A stretch of 11,494 bases of DNA, taken from assembly GCA_013140485.1 (NCBI GenBank), contig JABFSS010000014.1, positions 1 through 11,494 of the forward strand, read 5' to 3'. This DNA is from Candidatus Peribacteraceae bacterium. Its GTDB lineage: Bacteria > Patescibacteriota > Gracilibacteria > Peribacterales > Peribacteraceae. Made by a program: the position numbers and the translations under genes. How positions within the stretch are numbered: position 1 is the stretch's first letter; each line of letters begins with the position of its first letter. This document shows, piece after piece, positions 1 to 6,482 of this stretch. The notes beneath the pieces were generated by a model that made no database searches, was not told the origin of the DNA, and was given only the letters and a program-made list of their open reading frames with translations.

Positions 1-439
1 GCTCCAGGAAGCGCAGAACAGTTTCAAACAGCGCGACGAGATTGCCGACGAGACAGAAGTAAATGCCGAACCGGACTTCCATGCGGGGGAAGTCAAAGGT
101 CGTCTTCATGAGAACAGTCAGTGCGGCGAGCACGAGCAGCGATGCGGCGGACGACAGAATCACGCGCAAGATTTCACGGTACTTCTTCCGGACGAGAATC
201 GGCCCGCCGATGAGCGGCACCAGGGTGAGGCCGAGCAGAAGTCCGTTGAGGAAGAAGACGCCGATACCCAAGAACGACGTGTAGAATCCGAAGCCCGTGG
301 CGAGCCGGTACTCCCCTCCCAGCCACTCCCCGCTGAACCAGGGTAGGAAAACGCTGATGATCGCTACAATGGCTCCTGCATTCAAAATTCGCTCTTCCAA
401 TTCAAGGCCTTGGAGACTGCGGAGGATGCGCGAATGCAT
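1..439 (-). CDS. Polytopic membrane protein, partial (runs off the left edge)
   Basis: This frame is open from an ATG at 439 to the window edge, giving 146 codons with no stop, so the C-terminus is missing. The protein starts MHSRILRSLQGLELEERIL and then has about four hydrophobic segments, at roughly residues 20-37, 50-80, 90-107 and 122-143. An FLPW motif lies in the first segment and a basic VRKKYRE loop separates two helices. That pattern indicates an integral inner-membrane protein. I do not recognise the family. The next in-frame codons upstream contain no ATG. An extended -10 element (TGG-TATGAT on the minus strand) ends 9 nt before the ATG, and there is no Shine-Dalgarno sequence. It diverges from the glycosyltransferase gene at 485 with 45 nt between starts. 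A role in the cell envelope is only a guess from that neighbour. Confidence 0.75.
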   Translation of the reverse strand, partial: MHSRILRSLQGLELEERILNAGAIVAIISVFLPWFSGEWLGGEYRLATGFGFYTSFLGIGVFFLNGLLLGLTLVPLIGGPILVRKKYREILRVILSSAASLLVLAALTVLMKTTFDFPRMEVRFGIYFCLVGNLVALFETVLRFLE

Positions 440-448
440 ATGGAACCG

Positions 449-457
449 ATCATACCA
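449..457 (-). promoter_or_regulatory. Extended -10 promoter element for the membrane protein gene
   Basis: On the minus strand this reads TGGTATGAT, a TGn extension followed by a one-mismatch TATAAT. It ends 9 nt before the ATG at 439, so transcription should start 0-3 nt before the start codon. No clear -35 was seen, as expected for extended -10 promoters. Confidence 0.55.
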
Positions 458-472
458 TATTCTGCTCTCTGA

Positions 473-478
473 TACGCT
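473..478 (+). promoter_or_regulatory. -10-like element of the first glycosyltransferase gene
   Basis: TACGCT (TANNNT type) ends 6 nt before the ATG at 485. There is no ribosome binding site between it and the start. As a single motif it is weak; the support comes from the same arrangement at most other starts in the window. Confidence 0.4.
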
Positions 479-484
479 GGTTGC

Positions 485-1552
485 ATGGTCGGGTCCTCTC
501 TTGTCATCGACGTGCGCGAAGCTTGCCGTGCGAACCGCACGGGGAAGGGCCAGTGGACGTACGGCTTCGTGTGCGAGTTACTCCGGCGCAAGATTGCCGT
601 GCAGCTTCTTTCCGATTGTGAGGTTCTTCCCGAGTGGACAAAGGCGGGTGCGGAAGAAGTCATCATCAGTGGCAAAGGTTTTCGGTGGCATTGGAATGTT
701 CTTCAGTGGCTGCGCCGTCATCCGGGAGTGACGTACATGAGTCCGACGAGCTACATCGTACCGGCATTCGCTCCCCGGACGGTTCGGTGCATTCCCGTCA
801 TCCATGACTTGATTGCGTTCAGGAACGAGCCGCACGACCGCAAGGCCACATTGATTGAGCGATGGACGCTGCCGCGCGTTCTGAGGAAATGTTCGCGCCT
901 GTGCACCGTCAGTGAATCAACTAAGCACGATCTGCTCGCGCGATATCCCTCGCTTGAGCCTTCTCGTGTTCTCCCGATCTTCGCCGGTCCGCTCCATCCG
1001 CATCCACAAAAACCGCATCCCGATGCCAAAACCATACTCTGCGTCGCGACGCTCTGTCCGCGAAAAAACCAGCTCCGTCTGATTCGGGCTTTCGCATCGT
1101 TGCCGGATGATCTGCGCAGGTCCCATCAACTGATCCTGGCGGGAGGACGCGGATGGCATGATGACGAGATCGTGCGGATCGCGCGCGAAACGCCGGGAGT
1201 CGAATGGCGCGGCTATATCACTGGAGCGCAGTACGAATCATTATTGAGCACCTGCGCTGTGTTCGCTCTCCCCTCTCTCTACGAAGGATTTGGCATGCAG
1301 ATTCTCGATGCACTGCAGCGCGGCATTCCGGTCCTCACGAGTGACAGAGGAAGCTTGAAGGAACTTGCCGAGGGTGCGGCGATGATCGCCGATCCGGAGT
1401 GTGTCGAATGTATTTCCCGCGCTCTCGATGACTTGCTTCGAGATACGTCTCTCCGTTCCACTCTCGCCGAGAAAGGCCGGCAGCGGGCGGCCCTTTATTC
1501 CTGGAGAAGGACAGTGGATCTGTTCCTGTCATCGATACCGGCTTTGCGCTAA
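485..1552 (+). CDS. Glycosyltransferase family 4 (GT-B fold)
   Basis: A 355-residue protein transferring a sugar from a nucleotide-sugar donor, probably to a cell-surface glycan or lipid-linked precursor at the cytoplasmic membrane. The acceptor and sugar cannot be told from sequence. The N-terminal half has the GT4 opening (VIDVREACR at 7-15, then a TGKGQW loop at 19-24) and IPVIHDLIAF at 103-112. The C-terminal donor domain has CPRKN at 191-195 (the usual R/K-N nucleotide-sugar contact) and SLYEGFG at 264-270. In the EX7E signature the second acidic residue is Asp275 rather than Glu, a conservative change. GIPVLTSDRGSLKEL follows as expected. Length is normal for the family. The start at 485 is chosen because the fold begins at once and a -10-like TACGCT lies 6 nt upstream. 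NAD kinase follows after 12 nt, possibly co-transcribed. Confidence 0.88.
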   Translation: MVGSSLVIDVREACRANRTGKGQWTYGFVCELLRRKIAVQLLSDCEVLPEWTKAGAEEVIISGKGFRWHWNVLQWLRRHPGVTYMSPTSYIVPAFAPRTVRCIPVIHDLIAFRNEPHDRKATLIERWTLPRVLRKCSRLCTVSESTKHDLLARYPSLEPSRVLPIFAGPLHPHPQKPHPDAKTILCVATLCPRKNQLRLIRAFASLPDDLRRSHQLILAGGRGWHDDEIVRIARETPGVEWRGYITGAQYESLLSTCAVFALPSLYEGFGMQILDALQRGIPVLTSDRGSLKELAEGAAMIADPECVECISRALDDLLRDTSLRSTLAEKGRQRAALYSWRRTVDLFLSSIPALR

Positions 1553-1555
1553 AAT
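1550..1555 (+). promoter_or_regulatory. -10-like element of NAD kinase, overlapping the preceding stop codon
   Basis: TAAAAT begins with the TAA stop of the glycosyltransferase gene and ends 9 nt before the NAD kinase ATG at 1565. The nine intervening bases are pyrimidine-rich (CTCCTCTCC), so no Shine-Dalgarno pairing is possible. It may give the gene its own nearly leaderless transcript. Confidence 0.45.
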
Positions 1556-1564
1556 CTCCTCTCC

Positions 1565-2452
1565 ATGAACCACTACAAGCGCATCGGCGTCACGGTGAAA
1601 TCCGACATTCCGCACAAGGATGCCGTCGTGCAGAGCGTGCTCAAGATCCTCAAGAAGTCCGGCGCGGAGATCCTCGTCGACCGCGACCGCCTGCGGACGA
1701 TTCCCGCCGCCAAAGGCCTCAAGATGTTCAAGAATGCTCATGATATCGACCTGTTGCTGATTCTCGGCGGCGACGGGACGATCCTGCGGACTGTCCGCGA
1801 AATGGAATGCTTCTCGGTTCCTATTCTCTCGGTCAACCGCGGCAACATTGGTTTCCTCGCTGAGATGAGCGTGCAAGAAGCGCCGAAACTTCTGCCAAAA
1901 TTTCTGAGAGGAGAAGGACTGATCGACGAACGCAGCGTGCTGCGCGTCGTCGCGCGCAGAGGTTCCAAAACGATCATCGACGGATTCGTGTTGAACGAAG
2001 CGGTCATCTCGCAGGGGACCATCGCGCGCTTAATCGATCTGAAGACGACGGTCAACGGCGAGCCGCTCACCACCTTCCGCGCCGACGGGCTGATCCTCTC
2101 GACGCCGACAGGCTCCACCGCCTACACGCTCGCGGCCGGCGGACCTATCCTGCATCCGCAAGTGCAAGCCACAATCCTCACGCCGATCAATTCGTACAGC
2201 TTCAGCCAGAAGCCGATCGTGATCCCCGCCGATCACCGTGTGGATGTCGAAGTCCTCGGTCGCGGCAATAAATTCGGCGGTGTCGACGTCAGCCTCACGC
2301 TGGACGGCCAAACCTACGTCGCGCTCCACTCCGGCGACGTCATCTCTGCAACGGTCAACGCGCATACGGTCAAATTCCTCCGACGGAAGAAGGAAACGTA
2401 CTACGCGACGCTCAGGAGCAAGTTGAAGTGGGGGGAGAGGCCGGAGGAATGA
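1565..2452 (+). CDS. nadK: NAD kinase (ATP/polyphosphate-NAD phosphotransferase)
   Basis: A cytoplasmic enzyme phosphorylating the 2'-hydroxyl of the NAD adenosine ribose to give NADP. All family landmarks are present: the GGDGT phosphate-binding motif at 68-72, NRGNIGFLAE at 91-100, the LNE motif at 143-145, and the glycine-rich NAD-binding stretch from RADGLILSTPTGSTAY (172-187) through GGPILHP. A late LDGQ motif is at 246-249. At 295 residues it is complete and typical in length. The ATG at 1565 is the first start in the frame and precedes the expected first strand (RIGVTVK). The gene's TGA directly abuts the stop of the opposing gene at 2453, leaving no room for a conventional terminator. 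The family assignment is secure. Confidence 0.96.
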   Translation: MNHYKRIGVTVKSDIPHKDAVVQSVLKILKKSGAEILVDRDRLRTIPAAKGLKMFKNAHDIDLLLILGGDGTILRTVREMECFSVPILSVNRGNIGFLAEMSVQEAPKLLPKFLRGEGLIDERSVLRVVARRGSKTIIDGFVLNEAVISQGTIARLIDLKTTVNGEPLTTFRADGLILSTPTGSTAYTLAAGGPILHPQVQATILTPINSYSFSQKPIVIPADHRVDVEVLGRGNKFGGVDVSLTLDGQTYVALHSGDVISATVNAHTVKFLRRKKETYYATLRSKLKWGERPEE

Positions 2453-2959
2453 TCAATCGGGATCCGGACGGTACGCTTTCCGAGCAAGCAATTTCGCGCC
2501 AAGCATGTCAAAAAACTGTTCCGCCATTTCTTCAGCACACAACTCTGTCGGGATGTGAACAGCACGGAGATCGTCTTGGTCTTTTAATGTGAGCGGCAGA
2601 TCCCAGGGCTGAATGATATTTTTTTCGAACCAATCCTCGTCGACGGCTTGTCCAAAAAATAATCTCAGAAAGTGAAAACGTTTTGTCGTGAGCAGCGTTC
2701 CGATGTCATTGATCACACGCTTGTTCGGACCATGGGCAAAATAGAGGACGAGGTCCTTAGGCAAGTCTTTTTTCGGATTCAGATCAACATTGAATATCGA
2801 TTGAGAGTGCAGTTCGATATCCACTTCGTAGAGTGCGTTATTCAAGTAGACGATGGACGCACTGGAAACATCCAGCAGCGCTTGCGTGATGTCGGTGTCG
2901 CTTGCGGGAGCAACAATCGAGAGAGCCGTGATTTTGTCGATTCCGAGATAGTGGGTCAT
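2453..2959 (-). CDS. Hypothetical protein, 168 aa
   Basis: I do not recognise this protein. It is an acidic, soluble-looking 168-residue product with no signal peptide or membrane segment. It alternates beta-prone stretches (KITALSIVAP, SASIVYLNNALYEVDIEL, KDLVLYFAHG) with a charged C-terminal half containing DEDWFEKN and DDLRAVHIP, and ends in a basic KLLARKAYRPDPD tail. Coding is supported by a clean 168-codon frame, by the TAGACT -10-like element 9 nt before the ATG (same layout as its neighbours), and by filling the gap exactly between genes. Base composition is more AT-rich than the flanking NAD kinase, which suggests different ancestry. It converges on NAD kinase with zero bases between stops and diverges from the small membrane protein at 3048. 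Confidence 0.7.
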   Translation of the reverse strand: MTHYLGIDKITALSIVAPASDTDITQALLDVSSASIVYLNNALYEVDIELHSQSIFNVDLNPKKDLPKDLVLYFAHGPNKRVINDIGTLLTTKRFHFLRLFFGQAVDEDWFEKNIIQPWDLPLTLKDQDDLRAVHIPTELCAEEMAEQFFDMLGAKLLARKAYRPDPD

Positions 2960-2968
2960 GGGTCGGCG

Positions 2969-2974
2969 AGTCTA
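2969..2974 (-). promoter_or_regulatory. -10-like element of the 168-aa orphan gene
   Basis: TAGACT on the minus strand ends 9 nt before the ATG at 2959. No Shine-Dalgarno sequence intervenes. It lies in the 88-nt divergent region (2960-3047), which otherwise holds only the promoter of the gene at 3048. Confidence 0.45.
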
Positions 2975-3034
2975 GAGGAAACACTCTTTTTTTGGCATAC
3001 AAAAGAATGAGTATTGAGAATTCGAATTCCGTTG

Positions 3035-3040
3035 TACGAT
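3035..3040 (+). promoter_or_regulatory. -10-like element of the small membrane protein gene
   Basis: TACGAT ends 7 nt before the ATG at 3048. A TTGAGA at 3014-3019 could be a -35, but the spacer is only 15 nt, shorter than the usual 16-18. No Shine-Dalgarno sequence is present. Confidence 0.45.
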
Positions 3041-3047
3041 TTGTCCC

Positions 3048-3353
3048 ATGCAAAAAGATTTGTCTCAGAGCAGGCGCCGCACAGGGTTGCTCCTCATTTT
3101 CATACCGTTGGTCATATTCGTCATTCTCTTGCTACTGAGAGTGTTCATCACGATGGCAATTGAACCCGCTATGGCAGCATCGGCTGATGCCATTCTGGCC
3201 TTACCCGGTCCGCCCCCCGAAGGAATGTCCCCTGCTCCGATTGTAGGTCAGGCAGTCATTTTTCTCTTGGATTATCTGCTCATCATGACCACGCTCATGG
3301 GAATTCCCTGCATGATCGGAGGATTCGTCGTTTGGTTCATGAATAGGAAGTAA
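3048..3353 (+). CDS. Small membrane protein, hypothetical, 101 aa
   Basis: A 101-residue protein of unknown family. After a basic N-terminus (SQSRRR) it has one long hydrophobic helix at about 13-38, a small-residue and proline-rich loop (AASADAILALPGPPPEGMSPAP, about 43-64), and a second hydrophobic region at about 68-97 that may form one or two helices. It ends in FMNRK, a positive-inside C-terminus. This suggests an integral inner-membrane protein with both ends in the cytoplasm. Nothing indicates an enzymatic role. The start is supported by the TACGAT element 7 nt upstream. The TAA stop is one base from the stop of the opposing purA gene. Confidence 0.7.
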   Translation: MQKDLSQSRRRTGLLLIFIPLVIFVILLLLRVFITMAIEPAMAASADAILALPGPPPEGMSPAPIVGQAVIFLLDYLLIMTTLMGIPCMIGGFVVWFMNRK

Positions 3354-3354
3354 A

Positions 3355-4595
3355 TTACCGCACGATCATTTGTTCCCGCCCCTGCCCAGTTCCAATGAGA
3401 CGAACGGGAATGCCAATTCCTTTCTCAATGAATGAGATGTAATTCTGAGCGTTATTCGGAAGCTTTTCCCAGTCCGTGATTCCGACAGTTGAAGTTTTCC
3501 ATCCCGGCAATTTTTCGAATATCATTTTGCCGCTCTTGTCTCGATGAATTCCGACGGGAATTTCTTCCTCCATATCCAACACGTCCATCTTGGTGATGTT
3601 CCAACAGTCAAAGCCGTTGATCATGGCGGAATACTGAAGGTCATCAATGCAGAGCCAGCCGCACCGCCTGGGCCGCTTGGTCACTGATCCATACTCCCCT
3701 CCCCTTTCACGCAAACGATGCGCAGTTTCTTCGTCAGCTTCACAGGGGAAGTCTCCGCTACCGACGCGCGTGCAGTACGCCTTCGCGACGCCGATGCACG
3801 AATTCAATGCTCTTGGGGGGAGTCCGAGTCCTTGCAGCGCTCCCGCTGCCGTCGTCTGGCTGCTGGTGACATACGGGTACGTGCCGTGATCGAGATCGAG
3901 GAGCGTCGCCTGTGCGCCTTCAATCAAGATTCGCTTTTTCTCCGATCTCCACAATCCCAGTTGATCGGGTCCGTTCCTGACAATCCGTGGTGTGACGACC
4001 TTCTGTGCTTCTTCAAATAAGCGGCACTCTTCATCGATGTCGACCGTCACGCCGTACATTGCTTTGACGGAAGTTGCTTTCTCCTCGAGCCATGACCGAA
4101 CGTTTTTGATCGGCCACGACAGCGCTTCCATGCGCAGTCCCGCGCGCGACGCTTTGTCCGTGTACGTCGGACCGATGCCGCGGCGCGTCGTCCCGATCGC
4201 ATTCTTGCCTTTCTTGTCCTCCAGCGCTCCGTCGATGGCTTTGTGAACTCAAAGACGATATGCGCGTTGGGTGCGATGTGCAGACGATCCAGCAGCTCGA
4301 TCCCGGCATCTTTCAGCAGTCCGAGTTCCTCGAGCAGCGTTGGAAGATGAATCACCATTCCGGAGCCGAGGTAGACCTGTACATGTGAATGCAGTGAACC
4401 GGACGGGAGCAATCGGAAGACATGTTTTTTCCCGTTTACGACGATCGTGTGCCCGGCATTGGCGCCGCCGCACGCCCGCGCGACCACGTCAAAATGCTCG
4501 GTCAAAATATCAATCGCTTTCCCCTTTCCTTCATCCCCCCACTGGGCCCCGATGACCGCCGAAACGGAACCGAGGGACGTGAGGAATTCGTGCAC
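3355..4595 (-). pseudogene. purA: Adenylosuccinate synthetase, with a one-base frameshift
   Basis: PurA joins IMP and aspartate with GTP to form adenylosuccinate, the first committed step to AMP. The N-terminal part has GAQWGDEGKGKAIDIL (catalytic Asp21) and GGANAGHTIVVNGKKH (catalytic His49). The C-terminal part, in another frame, resumes as KAIDGALEDKKGKNAIGTTRRGIGP and carries IEGAQATLLDLDHGTYPYVT, RVGSGDFP, RPRRCGW and TKMDVLD, ending in IGTGQGREQMIVR. The frame breaks after Phe117. One base is missing between 4244 and 4245, where an extra C would give F-H-K-A-I-D. Both halves are well conserved, so this is either a sequence error or a very recent mutation; repaired, the protein is about 413 residues. 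The likely start is a GTG at 4595, 2 nt after the prmC stop, with TATCGT ending 6 nt before it. Confidence 0.85.
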
Positions 4596-4597
4596 GG

Positions 4598-5386
4598 TTA
4601 GACGATAACAGATCTTCCTTCCATGATCCACCCGACGCAGAACGGATGCGCCGCCGCTTCCCTTTCGAGCCGATGTCGGATGTCATCGCCGCTTGTTCCT
4701 CCAAAGAGCGCCACATGCGGTTCGAAGTCGCGCACATCTTTCATGATGGCGTTTCCGGACGGAATGTACGGTGGATTGCTGACGAGCAGGAACGGCTCCG
4801 TCAGATCCATGACAGGCTCAAGTCCCCTCCCCTCTTTGAACGTGACGTGGTCAATCACGTTGTGACGCTTCGCATTGATCTTTGCGACGTCGAGCGCGTC
4901 TGAAGAAATATCCGTCGCGATGATTTTGAGATCAGGACGTTCAAGTGCGAGCGTTATGGCAATACATCCACTCCCGGTTCCCACATCAACAATCGTCGAT
5001 ATTTTCCATTTTCCATTTTCCATTTTCAATTTCTTCGCCGTTACGACAATCCCCTCATCCACATCATCCACCGCATCCAGACCATCCTGAACAAACTGGA
5101 GTGCACGTGTGACGATTCCCTCCGTCGACGGCCGTGGAATGAGGACGCGCTTATCGACCATGAACGGCCGCCCATAGAATTCCTGCTCTCCGGTGATGTA
5201 CGCGACGGGCTCGTGCTTGCGCCGCCGTTCCACCCACTGTGTGAACGATGTCCATGCTTCCGGTGACAGGTCATCGTGTTCGTGACTGATCAGCCAGGAG
5301 CGGTCTTTGGTCAAAATCCGGCTCAAAAGCACCTCTGCATCCGCAGAAGGAAGGCCGGAACCTCGCAAGGCATCTTTGATATTCAT
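4598..5386 (-). CDS. prmC: Peptide chain release factor glutamine methyltransferase, shortened C-terminus
   Basis: PrmC methylates the glutamine of the GGQ motif in release factors RF1/RF2 using S-adenosylmethionine. The N-terminal RF-binding helical domain includes YITGEQEFYGRPFMVDKRVLIPRPSTE (63-89). The Rossmann-type domain has motif I VDVGTGSGCIAI (133-144), ATDISSDAL (157-165) and the catalytic NPPY (204-207). Two oddities are visible. Residues 118-130, just before motif I, are encoded by a heptanucleotide repeat and look like a recent in-frame insertion. After FEPHVALFGG (221-230) the protein ends within about 32 residues, where family members usually have some 50 more forming the last strands. 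At 262 residues it is only slightly short overall because of the insertion. The start is the ATG at 5386, with CATGAT 6 nt upstream. purA follows after 2 nt, so the two are probably one transcript. Confidence 0.9.
   Translation of the reverse strand: MNIKDALRGSGLPSADAEVLLSRILTKDRSWLISHEHDDLSPEAWTSFTQWVERRRKHEPVAYITGEQEFYGRPFMVDKRVLIPRPSTEGIVTRALQFVQDGLDAVDDVDEGIVVTAKKLKMENGKWKISTIVDVGTGSGCIAITLALERPDLKIIATDISSDALDVAKINAKRHNVIDHVTFKEGRGLEPVMDLTEPFLLVSNPPYIPSGNAIMKDVRDFEPHVALFGGTSGDDIRHRLEREAAAHPFCVGWIMEGRSVIV
5001..5028. repeat. Heptanucleotide tandem repeat (ATTTTCC) inside prmC
   Basis: Four consecutive 7-base units read ATTTTCC three times and then ATTTTCA on the plus strand, followed by a degenerate fifth unit. 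They lie inside prmC and encode the Lys/Asn/Gly/Trp-rich linker just upstream of the SAM-binding motif I. The reading frame is kept. Confidence 0.9.
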
Positions 5387-5391
5387 GGCGC

Positions 5392-5398
5392 TATCATG
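5392..5398. promoter_or_regulatory. Overlapping divergent -10 elements between prmC and glycosyltransferase 2
   Basis: Only 18 nt separate the two divergent start codons. In that space TATCAT (plus strand, 5392-5397) ends 7 nt before the ATG at 5405, and CATGAT (minus strand, 5393-5398) ends 6 nt before the ATG at 5386. The two hexamers overlap by five bases inside the near-palindrome GCTATCATGC. Both transcripts would be leaderless. The layout resembles the symmetric bidirectional promoters described in other bacteria. Confidence 0.5.
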
Positions 5399-5404
5399 CC
5401 TGGT

Positions 5405-6439
5405 ATGACGATTGGGATCGACTGCCGTTTTGCAACAACCTCTTCGGGGCTCGGCAGCTACACGCGCGAGCTGGTGACGCATCTTCTCAAGAGGAAAGAT
5501 GACGTGAAGTACGTTCTTTTCGTGAACCCCGGCGATCATCAATGGCTTCCTTCACTAATAACTAATAACTATTCACTAATCACTAATAACTCTCGCCATT
5601 ATTCGCTTTCCGAACAAATCCAAATTCCTTTCCTCATCAAACGCTCAGGAATCGATTTGCTCTTCTCTCCACATTTCAACGTGCCGCTGTTTTGTCCCGT
5701 CCCCTTCGTCGCAACCATCCACGACTTGATTCTGCACCGGTACCCGAATCAAACGTCGGCGATCAAACAACGCGCCTACCGACTATTGATGAAACACACC
5801 GTCAAGAAGGCGAAGGCGCTCATTGCCGTGAGTACGTTTACCGCGGATGAGATCGTGAAGACGTACGGCAAAGAGCTGCGCAAGAAGATCACGGTGATTC
5901 ACGAAGCGGCGGGCAATGAATTCGCGCGCAAGTCCGCAGCGGCATGCGGGCCGGTCTTGAAGAAGTACGATCTGCCGAAGCCGTTCTTCCTCTACGTCGG
6001 CAACGCCAAGGAGCACAAGAACGTCCAGATGCTGATCGATGCCTACAAATCACTGGACTCGACGGAGACGGAACTCGTGCTCGTCACGGGAGGAAGAGAG
6101 TCGAACGATCTGCGGCTCTGTGACGGCGTGAGAATCGTCCGTGACGTTCCCGCCCCGGATCTTTCGTGCCTCTACTACTTCGCCGTCGCATTTGTCACCG
6201 CGTCGCTCTACGAAGGTTTCGGTCTTCCCGTTCTCGAAGCGCAAGCGTCCGGCTGCCCTGTGATCGTGACCAATACCGGTTCGCTGCCCGAGATCGCGCC
6301 GGAGGGATCGAGAATCGTGGAGCCCACGGTCGAAGACATTGCCGATGCCCTGCGCGATCCTCCTTCTCCGCCGGACATGGACAAGATGAGGACGTGGGGA
6401 GAAGTTGCCAGTGAGACGATAACAGTGCTTCGGAAGTGA
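5405..6439 (+). CDS. Glycosyltransferase family 4 (GT-B fold)
   Basis: A 344-residue retaining-type glycosyltransferase, probably acting in surface polysaccharide or glycolipid assembly; the sugar and acceptor are not predictable. It begins TIGIDCRFATTSSGLGSYTRELV (2-24), the standard GT4 opening with the Gly-rich acceptor loop. It continues with ATIHDLILHRYP (103-114), LYVGNAKEHKN (196-206, with the K-N donor contact), and SLYEGFGLPVLEA with an intact EX7E pair at Glu270/Glu278, then GCPVIVTNTGSLPEI. Residues 50-63 (two copies of SLITNN plus one residue) are encoded by a heptanucleotide repeat and look inserted. The ATG at 5405 is chosen over the ATG at 5396 because the fold starts there and TATCAT lies 7 nt upstream. 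A diverged copy of the gene's last 25 or so codons lies at 7052-7136. Confidence 0.9.
   Translation: MTIGIDCRFATTSSGLGSYTRELVTHLLKRKDDVKYVLFVNPGDHQWLPSLITNNYSLITNNSRHYSLSEQIQIPFLIKRSGIDLLFSPHFNVPLFCPVPFVATIHDLILHRYPNQTSAIKQRAYRLLMKHTVKKAKALIAVSTFTADEIVKTYGKELRKKITVIHEAAGNEFARKSAAACGPVLKKYDLPKPFFLYVGNAKEHKNVQMLIDAYKSLDSTETELVLVTGGRESNDLRLCDGVRIVRDVPAPDLSCLYYFAVAFVTASLYEGFGLPVLEAQASGCPVIVTNTGSLPEIAPEGSRIVEPTVEDIADALRDPPSPPDMDKMRTWGEVASETITVLRK
5553..5594. repeat. Heptanucleotide tandem repeat (MACTAAT) inside glycosyltransferase 2
   Basis: Six consecutive 7-base units fit CACTAAT or AACTAAT; the third and the last are degenerate. Three units make 21 nt, so the protein shows a 7-residue repeat (SLITNNY, SLITNNS). 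The local sequence is far more AT-rich than the rest of the gene. The frame is kept. Confidence 0.9.
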
Positions 6440-6447
6440 TAAATAAA

Positions 6448-6476
6448 TTGACAACTATTAATAAAAAGTTTTAAAT
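6448..6476 (+). promoter_or_regulatory. Sigma70-type promoter of orphan gene X
   Basis: A perfect -35 TTGACA (6448-6453) is followed by a 17-nt AT-rich spacer and TTAAAT (6471-6476). An 18-nt spacer to TAAATA is equally possible. The start codon at 6483 comes 6 nt after TTAAAT, so the transcript should begin at or next to the ATG. It is the best -35 in the window and suggests strong, independent expression. Confidence 0.7.
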
Positions 6477-6482
6477 ATTTTC

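Noticed and set aside
297..731. A 144-codon plus-strand open frame at the left end
   Set aside because: It overlaps the divergent promoter region and two better-supported genes in other frames, and its composition (Arg/Ser-rich) is typical of a non-coding frame.
1529..2365. Several 110-130-codon open frames opposite NAD kinase
   Set aside because: They lie antisense to a securely identified gene, have no upstream -10-like element in the position used by real genes here, and resemble no protein.
2441..2467. CCGGA/TCCGG inverted repeat over the NAD kinase/orphan stop codons as a terminator
   Set aside because: Only five base pairs with a 17-nt loop and no T-run; too weak to call.
4240..4250. 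Programmed ribosomal frameshifting in purA
   Set aside because: There is no slippery heptamer, upstream Shine-Dalgarno-like stimulator or obvious hairpin at the site, and purA is not known to use recoding. Error or mutation is simpler.
5001..5594. Period-7 arrays considered as CRISPR or as protein-binding iterons
   Set aside because: Units are adjacent with no unique spacers, so not CRISPR. Two arrays are inside well-supported genes and keep the frame, and no replication genes or AT-rich origin features accompany them.
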